In this document: positions 1 to 5,742 of the stretch, piece by piece
How the letters are laid out: every line of letters begins with the position of its first letter
How positions within the stretch are numbered: the first letter of the stretch is position 1
Notes under the pieces: generated by a model
Seen by the model: the letters and a program-made list of their open reading frames with translations, nothing else
Told to the model about the DNA's origin: nothing
Database searches by the model: none
From: RGDT01 sp046719305
GTDB lineage: Bacteria; Planctomycetota; Planctomycetia; Gemmatales; Gemmataceae
NCBI GenBank assembly: GCA_046719305.1
Contig: JBDNDE010000238.1
Coordinates: 1 to 7,379, forward strand
DNA length: 7,379 bases
Reading direction: 5' to 3'
Made by a program: the position numbers and the translations under genes

Positions 1-4
1 CGAA

Positions 5-37
5 TGAGCCGTAAGCGATAATCGCTTGTATCGCTCA
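5..37. repeat. Nested inverted repeat upstream of hflX
   Basis: Two complementary arm pairs are nested. The inner pair is AAGCGAT (13-19) and ATCGCTT (21-27) around a single A. The outer pair is TGAGC (5-9) and GCTCA (33-37). The transcript could fold into a short interrupted hairpin, with a few inner pairs lost to make the loop. No T-run follows, so this is not a classical intrinsic terminator. It could end a gene lying left of the window or sit in the hflX leader. All three plus-strand frames have a stop within the first 21 bases (TGA 5-7, TAA 12-14, TAA 19-21), so no upstream gene of useful length is visible on this strand. Confidence 0.35.
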
Positions 38-53
38 GCGCACGACGAGCGGC

Positions 54-66
54 AGGAACGCGAATG
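54..66 (+). promoter_or_regulatory. Ribosome binding site and ATG for the apparent original hflX start
   Basis: AGGA at 54-57 lies six bases before ATG at 64-66, a good Shine-Dalgarno arrangement. This ATG opens a frame reading Met-Leu-Leu-Gly and then TAG at 76-78. One base out of phase, the main hflX frame picks up directly with Val-Ser-Val-Ala-Leu-Pro-Asp. The signal therefore looks like the original start of hflX, now separated from the body of the gene by one base. The GTG at 104, the only in-frame start left, has just a weak GGA about ten bases upstream. Confidence 0.45.
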
Positions 67-103
67 CTCTTAGGTTAGTGTCGCCTTACCGGATCGCCCC
101 TTT

Positions 104-1351
104 GTGGGTGACCCTCTGGCCGAGATTCGCGGCCTAGCAGATACCGCCGGCGCTACGGTGGTCGGTGGCTTGACACAGAAGCTCCAAACCATCAACCCTG
201 GCACCTATATCGGCAAGGGGAAACTGCAGGAACTGCAACAACTCGTCCAGGCCACAGATGCCGACCTGATCATCTTTGACAATGATTTGACACCGGCTCA
301 AGTGCGGGGGTTGGAGACAGCGACCAAAACCAAAGTGATCGACCGCAGCGAGGTGATTCTCGATATTTTTGCCACTCGCGCTCGCAGTATTGAGGCCCGT
401 CTGCAGGTCGAATTGGCCCAACTGGAATACTCGCTGCCTCGGTTACGGCAGATGTGGACCCACCTGGGCCGGGTATCTGGTGGTATCGGGGCACGTGGGC
501 CAGGCGAAACCCAGCTAGAAGAAGACCGACGCCTCGTCGATGCCCGGATTCGCGACCTCAAGGCTCGCCTCGTCGAAGTTCAGGCCCGCAAAGAACGCGA
601 GGTCGCTAGCCGCCGCGACGAATACACTGTTTCGCTGGTCGGCTACACCAACGCCGGCAAAAGCACACTGATGAACGTGCTGACCGGGGCAGGTGTGCTG
701 GCCGAGAACAAGCTGTTCAGTACGCTGGACACTCGCACCCGGCAATGGCAAGTTCGCGACTTTGGTAAGATCTTACTTTCCGACACGGTGGGCTTCATTC
801 GCGATCTGCCGCATCATCTCGTGGCGTCATTCAAAGCCACGCTGGAGGAGACACGCCAAGCTCGGCTGCTGCTGCACGTGGTCGATGCGGGCAACCCCCA
901 CGCTGAGGAGCAGATCCAATCTGTCAATAAGGTTCTCAAAGAGCTGGGCTGTGCTGACAAGCCCACCCTACTGGTGCTGAATAAGATCGACACCGTCGCC
1001 GACCTATCGTATCTGCAGGTGTTACAGAAGCATCATCCCTGCTCGGTCGCCATCAGCGCTAGTTGTCGGCAAGGGATCGACGAGTTGTGTACTGCAGTCG
1101 TCGAGATGCTCCGAGCCGATTTCACTCGGGCGATCGTCGAAACAACCCAGGCCAACGGTCGCGTGCTGGCTTACCTCTCCGCCCATGCCGACATCGAACG
1201 ACAGGAATATCACGACGACAAGGTGATCGTTCGGTGTTCCTTACCGCGACATTTGTTTCATCACATCAAAGAAGCTGGAGTGAAGATTACCTTCTTAGAC
1301 TTAGACGACAAAGCGCTCGCTCGAGGAAATCAGTTCAATGACGCCATTTGA
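104..1351 (+). CDS. hflX: GTPase HflX, ribosome-associated (5' end possibly frameshifted)
   Basis: HflX is a cytoplasmic translational GTPase that binds the 50S subunit and, in studied bacteria, splits stalled or stress-damaged 70S ribosomes. From the GTG start, the N-terminal HflX domain contains YIGKGK (35-40) and the glycine-rich signature with GGIGARGPGETQLE (126-139), followed by a charged helical linker (about 140-172). The G domain shows G1 GYTNAGKST (180-188), G3 DTVG (227-230), G4 NKID (293-296) and G5 SAS (318-320). All nucleotide-binding motifs are intact and the 415 residues are near family length. GTG at 104 is the only start in frame after the TAG at 71-73, but family-like sequence (VSVALPDRPF) continues upstream of it to about 74. 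The usual first beta strand is therefore lost with this start. A one-base frame change near 73 would join it to ATG at 64. The stop overlaps the next gene by 14 bases, which suggests co-translation. Confidence 0.95.
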   Translation: MGDPLAEIRGLADTAGATVVGGLTQKLQTINPGTYIGKGKLQELQQLVQATDADLIIFDNDLTPAQVRGLETATKTKVIDRSEVILDIFATRARSIEARLQVELAQLEYSLPRLRQMWTHLGRVSGGIGARGPGETQLEEDRRLVDARIRDLKARLVEVQARKEREVASRRDEYTVSLVGYTNAGKSTLMNVLTGAGVLAENKLFSTLDTRTRQWQVRDFGKILLSDTVGFIRDLPHHLVASFKATLEETRQARLLLHVVDAGNPHAEEQIQSVNKVLKELGCADKPTLLVLNKIDTVADLSYLQVLQKHHPCSVAISASCRQGIDELCTAVVEMLRADFTRAIVETTQANGRVLAYLSAHADIERQEYHDDKVIVRCSLPRHLFHHIKEAGVKITFLDLDDKALARGNQFNDAI

Positions 1352-2417
1352 CCCCACCTTGCCACTGGAGCGGGCCCACACCCTGCCTGCTGACTGGTAC
1401 ACTAGCGGGACGATGGCCCAGCGCGAAGGCCAACTGCTGTTCTCCAACGTCTGGCTGCTGGCCGGTCGCGCCGATCAACTGGCTCGTCCGGGCGATTTTT
1501 TCACTTGTACCCTGGCCGGCGAGCCGCTCGTTTTCACTCGCGATGAGGCCGGCCAACTGCATGGCCTGGTTAACGTCTGCCGCCATCGGGCCGCCAAGGT
1601 CGCCTGTGCCGCTCAGGGCCACGCTTCTATGCTTCGCTGTCGCTACCACGGCTGGACCTATGATTTAGCCGGGAACCTACGCGGCGTGCCCGAATTTGCC
1701 GGCGTGGAAGAATTCCGACGCGAGGACCACGGCTTGCCACGCGTCGCGGTGGCCGAGTGGGGGCCACTGCTTTGGGTGCATCTGGGCCAGGCGGAAACCA
1801 TACCGCCGCTGAGCGCGTGGCTGGGCGAACTAGACCGCTTCTCGTTGCGGCAACGCATGCAAGGCTTGCAGTGGGTCGCTCGCCGCGACTACCACTTGGC
1901 GTGCAACTGGAAGGTGTTCGTTGACAACTATCTGGATGGCGGCTATCACGTCAACACGGTGCATCCGACGTTGGCCGGCATCCTCGACTACGCCCGCTAT
2001 CGTACCGAGTTGCTAAATCACAGTAGCGTGCAGATCAGCCCGTTGGAAGCCAGCGGCTCGGCCGAGGTAGACCGTGTACGGGGCGGGCAGGAAGCTTATT
2101 ATGTGTGGATCTTTCCTAACACCATGTTGAACATTTACGAAGGCGTAATGGATGTCAACGTCGTGCTGCCCGATGGCCCAGATCATTGCCGAGTGATCTT
2201 CGATTTTTACTTTGCTCCCGATTGGGACTCTGCCAGTCGCGTCCGCAGCATCGAACTTGCCGACCAGATCCAACGCGAAGACGAAGGCGTCTGTCTGGAG
2301 GTGCAAGACGGCCTGCGTAGCCGCACCTATCGTACTGGCCGCTTTTCCGTCAAGCGTGAAGCGGGGGGCTATCATTTCCACCGCCTGCTGGCCCAATGGA
2401 TTCTACCCGAGCAGTAA
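1338..2417 (+). CDS. Rieske non-heme iron oxygenase, alpha subunit (choline-monooxygenase-like)
   Basis: This is the catalytic subunit of a ring-hydroxylating-type oxygenase, which uses electrons from a separate reductase to hydroxylate or demethylate a small substrate. The Rieske [2Fe-2S] site is complete: C81-x-H83, 17 residues, then C101-x2-H104. The mononuclear iron site is seen in DNYLDGGYHVNTVHP (196-210), with His204 and His209 as ligands and Asp200 as the likely bridging Asp. Asp315 in QREDEGVCLEVQDGL is the probable third ligand. The DNYLDGGYH segment and the C-terminal GRFS...YHFHRLL pattern resemble the choline monooxygenase and glycine-betaine demethylase branch more than aromatic dioxygenases. 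The 359 residues are a normal length. ATG at 1338 sits inside the end of hflX. No ferredoxin reductase or betaine-metabolism gene is nearby, so the electron donor and substrate are unknown. Naming it a true choline or betaine enzyme would be over-reach. Confidence 0.9.
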   Translation: MTPFDPTLPLERAHTLPADWYTSGTMAQREGQLLFSNVWLLAGRADQLARPGDFFTCTLAGEPLVFTRDEAGQLHGLVNVCRHRAAKVACAAQGHASMLRCRYHGWTYDLAGNLRGVPEFAGVEEFRREDHGLPRVAVAEWGPLLWVHLGQAETIPPLSAWLGELDRFSLRQRMQGLQWVARRDYHLACNWKVFVDNYLDGGYHVNTVHPTLAGILDYARYRTELLNHSSVQISPLEASGSAEVDRVRGGQEAYYVWIFPNTMLNIYEGVMDVNVVLPDGPDHCRVIFDFYFAPDWDSASRVRSIELADQIQREDEGVCLEVQDGLRSRTYRTGRFSVKREAGGYHFHRLLAQWILPEQ

Positions 2418-2552
2418 CGCCGGCTTCTCTTGTATGAGATGATTCAGGAGTAAAGAATACAGATCCTGAACGAATGATGGACATCATGATGGGCATCCAT
2501 TTTCATATCTGCTGGAGATCGCACGAATGCTTCCTTTCCTCAGGGGTCGGTT
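2418..2552 (+). promoter_or_regulatory. Spacer before glgC, with inverted repeat and weak promoter candidate
   Basis: This 135-base gap is less GC-rich than its surroundings and probably holds the glgC promoter and leader. A 7-base inverted repeat, TTCAGGA (2443-2449) and TCCTGAA (2464-2470), has a 14-base loop and no T-run, so it is not an obvious terminator. TTGTAT (2430-2435) and AAGAAT (2453-2458), 17 bases apart, are a poor sigma-70-like match and only a guess. A 12-base tandem duplication is listed separately. A 28-codon frame from ATG 2474 to TGA 2558-2560 overlaps the glgC start but has no ribosome binding site at a normal distance. AGGGG at 2542-2546 is the likely ribosome binding site for glgC, six bases before its GTG. 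Confidence 0.4.
2474..2497. repeat. 12-base tandem duplication, two copies
   Basis: ATGATGGACATC (2474-2485) is followed directly by ATGATGGGCATC (2486-2497), with one mismatch. Each unit is itself nearly palindromic (GATG-x2-CATC). It lies in the glgC leader. It may be a chance slippage duplication or a pair of binding half-sites. Nothing else in the window repeats it that I can see. Confidence 0.6.
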
Positions 2553-3758
2553 GTGCGTGAGGTCTTAACGCTGATCTTGGCTGGGGGACGCGGGGCACGC
2601 TTGGAGCCGCTTACCCGCGATCGCGCTAAACCGGCCGTACCGTTCGGTGGACTGTATCGCATCATCGACTTTAGCTTGTCCAACTGCATCAACTCCGGGC
2701 TGCGGCGAATTCTGGTTCTCACCCAATACAAGGCCCATAGTCTCGATCGGCATTTAGCGGCGGGATGGAATTTTCTGAGCCGAACACTGGACGAGTTCAT
2801 CGACGTGCTGCCGCCCCAACAACGGGTAGAGGATCACTGGTACGAAGGGACGGCAGACGCCTTATATCAGAATATCTTCATTTTAGAGCGGTTCGGCGCA
2901 AAAACCCTCCTGATCCTCTCCGGGGATCACATCTACAAAATGGACTACGCCGATTTGCTCCGCCGACACTACGAGACGGCCGCTGATCTGACAGTTGCGA
3001 CCATCCCGGTAGCGTTGGCAGAGGGCCGACGCTTCGGTGTGGTGCAGACTGAAAGTGATGGTCGGGTGACGGGGTTTGTCGAAAAGCCGGAGCAACCGCC
3101 CCCTTTACCCGACGATACGACGCGGTGCCTGGCATCCATGGGGGTCTATGCCATCCGTGCGAACGTGCTATATGAACAACTCTGCCAGGATGCAGTACGG
3201 CCCGGTAGCCGACACGAGATCGGCACCGATCTGTTGCTGCCAATGCTGCACTCCCACCGAGTTTATGCCTTTCCGTTTGCCGATCGCAATGCCAAAGCCG
3301 CCCCCTACTGGCGCGATGTCGGCACCATCGAAGCCTACTATCAGGCCAATATGGACTTAATCGCAGTTCAGCCGGAGTTGAATCTCTACGATGATGCTTG
3401 GCCGATCCGCACCTTGCAACCTCAACTGCCGCCCCCCAAATTCGTGCACAGCGAGCTTGACCGACGCGGCGAAGCAGTGATGAGCATGGTCTGCCAAGGC
3501 TGCATCCTCTCTGGCGGTTCGGTGCGGCACAGCATCCTATCGCCGGCCGTACATGTACACAGCTACGCTTCCATCGAGGATTCATTATTGTTTCATGGTG
3601 TGGAAGTCGGTCGGCATTGCCGGCTAAGGCGGGTAATTGTCGATAAGGGCGTCGTACTGCCACCCCACACGACCATCGGCTACGACCACGACGCCGACCG
3701 AGCGCGAGGCTATTATGTCAGCGAGCAAGGAATCGTAGTGGTGCCCCGTGCCGAATAA
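2553..3758 (+). CDS. glgC: Glucose-1-phosphate adenylyltransferase (ADP-glucose pyrophosphorylase)
   Basis: GlgC makes ADP-glucose from glucose-1-phosphate and ATP, the committed and normally allosterically controlled step of bacterial glycogen synthesis in the cytoplasm. The nucleotidyltransferase domain shows LILAGGRGARLEPLT (7-21) with the phosphate-binding GGRGxRL loop, then RAKPAVPFGG (24-33) and YRIIDFSLSNCINSG (35-49). SGDHIYKMDY (123-132) carries the metal-binding Asp, and FVEKPE (175-180) and YWRDVGT (252-258) contribute to the sugar-phosphate site. The C-terminal third (about 295-380) has the hexapeptide-like repeats of the left-handed beta helix. The 401 residues are normal for the family and nothing catalytic seems missing. 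The GTG start follows AGGGG by six bases and gives the expected family N-terminus; no ATG is available in frame. No glycogen synthase or branching enzyme gene is adjacent. The stop overlaps the next gene by 11 bases. Confidence 0.97.
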   Translation: MREVLTLILAGGRGARLEPLTRDRAKPAVPFGGLYRIIDFSLSNCINSGLRRILVLTQYKAHSLDRHLAAGWNFLSRTLDEFIDVLPPQQRVEDHWYEGTADALYQNIFILERFGAKTLLILSGDHIYKMDYADLLRRHYETAADLTVATIPVALAEGRRFGVVQTESDGRVTGFVEKPEQPPPLPDDTTRCLASMGVYAIRANVLYEQLCQDAVRPGSRHEIGTDLLLPMLHSHRVYAFPFADRNAKAAPYWRDVGTIEAYYQANMDLIAVQPELNLYDDAWPIRTLQPQLPPPKFVHSELDRRGEAVMSMVCQGCILSGGSVRHSILSPAVHVHSYASIEDSLLFHGVEVGRHCRLRRVIVDKGVVLPPHTTIGYDHDADRARGYYVSEQGIVVVPRAE

Positions 3759-4308
3759 GCTGCCCAATTACCGTTGGATAGGTTTCTTCGTGGTGCTGGC
3801 GATCCTGGCTGGAGTCGCCCTTGCGCTGCCGATCCTCTACAACCTTGGCCAGCAACTTCGCCGCGAGCAACTACAGCTGGCGCGGGAGCGATGGCGGGAG
3901 CATGGCCCGCGGGATTATGACCTGACTTTTAGCATCCGTCTAGATCGCGACACCACCAAGCAACGCCATGTCGTGTGCGTTCGGGACGGTCGAGTCGTTG
4001 TCTCCCTGGTAGAGGGGCAACCTCTGCACGTCGCCCCCGCCTACCAAGGAGCGATCGGCCTGCCCTTCGCAACCTCTACCGACCATCCACCTTGGACAAT
4101 CGAACAGATCTTCGACCATCTCCAATCATTGCTCACCCAACAAGAGCAGTCCCATGGCCGCCATTTTCTTGTGGCCGTGTTTGATCCCGAGCAAGGTTGG
4201 CCGCGACGGGTGGTATGGCGAATTACCCGTAGCTCGCAGCGAGAAGAGTGGGACCTGAAGCTCTGGCGTCTTGGGGAGTTGGAAGCGGAGGCGCGCCGCT
4301 ATCGCTGA
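3748..4308 (+). CDS. Membrane-anchored protein, DUF6174-like
   Basis: This is a 186-residue protein of unknown function. A hydrophobic segment at about 10-32 (WIGFFVVLAILAGVALALPI and on) is a single membrane anchor or uncleaved signal; no lipobox cysteine follows it. The rest is a soluble domain, probably outside the membrane. It starts with an amphipathic stretch ending RERWREHGPRDYDLTFSI (46-63), then the strand-rich VVCVRDGRVVVSLVEG (75-90), the helix WTIEQIFDHLQSLL (116-129), and VAVFDPEQGWPRRVVW (142-157). The order W..hGp.dYdlt, V.VrdG.vv, ti..iFd.l and fDp..GwP recalls the DUF6174 family, but this is from memory of the pattern and was not searched. GTG at 3748 is the only plausible start, because a TAG lies in frame at 3736-3738. 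It lies inside the end of glgC, which points to translational coupling, although no functional link to glycogen is known to me. Confidence 0.75.
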   Translation: MPNKLPNYRWIGFFVVLAILAGVALALPILYNLGQQLRREQLQLARERWREHGPRDYDLTFSIRLDRDTTKQRHVVCVRDGRVVVSLVEGQPLHVAPAYQGAIGLPFATSTDHPPWTIEQIFDHLQSLLTQQEQSHGRHFLVAVFDPEQGWPRRVVWRITRSSQREEWDLKLWRLGELEAEARRYR

Positions 4309-4341
4309 GATCTCCGCCGTGTCTCCCGTCGTGGGGCGAAA

Positions 4342-4400
4342 GCCTCTAGCCGTAAACTCCATTCGATGCAGCAGCCGGCTGCTGCATCGAATTGCTAGGC
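4342..4400. repeat. Perfect 32-base palindrome inside a second complementary arm pair
   Basis: The core at 4361-4392 is a perfect palindrome of two 16-base arms, ATTCGATGCAGCAGCC and its exact reverse complement, with no spacer. Outside it, GCCTCTAGC (4342-4350) can pair with GCTAGGC (4394-4400) if two bases bulge out. The outer arms are separated from the core by ten bases on the left and one on the right. As RNA this would be a very stable GC-rich hairpin; as DNA it could be a dyad protein-binding site or form a cruciform. It starts 34 bases after the stop of the DUF6174-like gene and ends 128 bases before the DUF58 start, so termination of the glgC transcript is the simplest role. It is followed by TGCTAGGC and not by a T-run, so an intrinsic terminator of the standard kind is not shown. 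Confidence 0.9.
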
Positions 4401-4527
4401 AATTGAAAGCTTCACCAGAGAGAGGAGCCGACCAGGCTAGTGGCTGGATCGGTAGACCTAGTCGAACCGCTTGGCAGCGTCTAACGTAGTGATACCGGGT
4501 AATGCTTTGTTTTCTCGTGGGGGCGGC
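4401..4527 (+). promoter_or_regulatory. Leader of the DUF58 operon, no clear promoter
   Basis: The remainder of the spacer probably contains the promoter of the DUF58 pair. TTGAAA at 4403-4408 could be a -35 element, but I see no convincing -10 element at the right distance. CGGT and ACCG around 4450-4470 form only a four-base stem. The run GGGGG (about 4519-4523) just before ATG 4528 may act as a purine-rich ribosome binding site with a short spacing. No gene-like sequence is visible here on either strand. Confidence 0.3.
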
Positions 4528-5742
4528 ATGACGACCACTCAAGCACGCCGATCGTGGGGACGCTGGCTTCAAGATCTGCTCACCCATGATCACTTCCCCG
4601 ATCTGGATCGCAAACTCCGTCGCCTCTTCTGGAATCCGCTAGGCGGCCTGCTCTTGGCCTGTCTGACCGCCGTTCTGTGTGCCGTGTATATCCATCCGCG
4701 TGCCTGGATTCTTGCCCTGGGGTTGCTGGCTATCGTCCTCATCGGCGTTAGCTGGCCATGGATCGCCCGACTTGGCTTAAAAGCGCAGTTACGCTATGGG
4801 ACCGAACGCTGCCGCGAAGGCGAAAGTGTTCCGGTTCACCTCGAAGCTTTCAATCGTTTGCCCTGGGCGGCCTACGGCGTGCTGGTTCATCAAGGAACTG
4901 AACTGGTGGCCGGCTTGCCTTGCGTCCCGGGTCGGGGTGCTGCTGAGCGCTCCTGGACCTTCACCCCGCCGCGTCGTGGGTTGTACCCCGCTGAGCCGCT
5001 GGAGATCGGCACCGGATTTCCTTTCGGTGTCTTTGAGCCGACCCGACCTGTCAGCGTCGCTCAGGAGTTGATCGTTTGGCCATGCACCTTTCCCGTGATG
5101 GCGGTACCCGATCTGGAGGGCGAAAACCGTCTCGAAGGGGCCGTCAGCCGGAGCAAGGCAGGCTCCAGCGGCGACGTTTTGGGCGTGCGACCGTATCGTC
5201 GCGGTGATTCGCCCCGCCGCATCCACTGGGCGCAATCGGCCCGCCACGATCGGCTTATCGTCTGCGAGTTGCAATCTAGCGCTCGGCCGATGGTGCTGAT
5301 CGCCCTAGATGACGAGCCAAGCCACCACAGCGGCAACTCGCGGGAATGGGCCATCCGCCTGTGTGCTAGCCTGTGCGAGAGCTGGCTGGAGCAGGGGGCC
5401 GAAATCGCTTTGTGGCTACGCGGCCAGGTGATCGGCCCAGCCGCCGGACTGCAGCATCGCCGGCGCCTGCTCGATGCCTTGGCCCGGCTGCCCGATGCGC
5501 CAGGGCAACGGTTTGACCCACACCAGGCTGCCTGGCAGGCCTTCCAAGGGACGCGGGTGATTGTCGGCAGCGAACACACCCCCGACGATCGTCTGGCTCG
5601 GCGAGTGTTGCTGTGTGCGGCTGCCTTTGCCGACTCGGCTGGGCCATCTCCGCCGATCCCGCCTGCACCAGCCAACACCTGGGTGTGGATCAATGATCCT
5701 CAGCGTGTACCTATGCAAGCTCGTCAGGGAGGTAAAGTATGA
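4528..5742 (+). CDS. DUF58 domain membrane protein
   Basis: The protein has 404 residues from ATG 4528. The frame stays open upstream to a TTG at 4471, but the extra 19 residues look non-coding and ATG 4528 follows a G-rich stretch. Two membrane helices lie at about 38-55 and 59-78 (LGGLLLACLTAVL and ILALGLLAIVLIGVSW), after a basic, aromatic N-terminus that should be cytoplasmic. A beta-rich region then leads to the DUF58 signature GDVLGVRPYRRGDSPRRIHW (215-234), continuing with SARHDRLIVCEL to 248. The family has a von Willebrand A-like fold; the strand VLIALDDEPS (256-265) is where a metal site would sit, but it is not a canonical DxSxS. DUF58 proteins are commonly encoded with MoxR-type AAA ATPases and transglutaminase-like membrane proteins. 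The exact role is unknown, with envelope assembly or protease-like control the usual suggestions. Here the stop overlaps the transglutaminase-like gene as ATGA. No MoxR gene lies directly upstream. Confidence 0.93.
   Translation: MTTTQARRSWGRWLQDLLTHDHFPDLDRKLRRLFWNPLGGLLLACLTAVLCAVYIHPRAWILALGLLAIVLIGVSWPWIARLGLKAQLRYGTERCREGESVPVHLEAFNRLPWAAYGVLVHQGTELVAGLPCVPGRGAAERSWTFTPPRRGLYPAEPLEIGTGFPFGVFEPTRPVSVAQELIVWPCTFPVMAVPDLEGENRLEGAVSRSKAGSSGDVLGVRPYRRGDSPRRIHWAQSARHDRLIVCELQSSARPMVLIALDDEPSHHSGNSREWAIRLCASLCESWLEQGAEIALWLRGQVIGPAAGLQHRRRLLDALARLPDAPGQRFDPHQAAWQAFQGTRVIVGSEHTPDDRLARRVLLCAAAFADSAGPSPPIPPAPANTWVWINDPQRVPMQARQGGKV
5726..5741 (+). promoter_or_regulatory. Strong ribosome binding site with ATGA stop-start overlap
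   Basis: AGGGAGGT at 5726-5733 contains GGAGGT, a perfect complement to the 16S anti-Shine-Dalgarno sequence, and lies five bases before ATG 5739. The ATG shares its last two bases with the TGA stop (5740-5742) of the DUF58 gene. This fixes the start of the downstream gene and shows that the two proteins are made together. It is the best ribosome binding site in the window. Confidence 0.85.

Noticed and set aside
3549..3558. Ten-base palindrome GTACATGTAC
   Set aside because: It lies inside the beta-helix coding part of glgC. Palindromes of this length are expected by chance, and no partner site is visible.
2878..3663. Open frame of 261 codons on the minus strand
   Set aside because: It lies wholly inside glgC, which is certain. 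The product is Arg/Cys/Ser/Pro-rich with no recognisable domain, as expected for the antisense of a GC-rich gene.
4271..4489. Plus-strand open frame of 72 codons across the palindrome
   Set aside because: It starts inside the end of the previous gene in another frame. Its middle only translates the palindrome, and nothing suggests selection for protein.
4471..4527. N-terminal extension of the DUF58 protein from a TTG start
   Set aside because: The added 19 residues do not look like family sequence. ATG at 4528 has a G-rich stretch just upstream and gives a conventional basic N-terminus.
4126..4593. Open frame of 155 codons on the minus strand spanning the 4309-4527 spacer
   Set aside because: It begins within the DUF58 gene and ends within the DUF6174-like gene, crossing the palindrome. 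The product has no family features, so it is taken as a chance frame.
5061..5693. Open frame of 210 codons on the minus strand
   Set aside because: It is antisense to the DUF58 gene, with low-complexity Arg/Ser/Pro composition and no start context or family resemblance.
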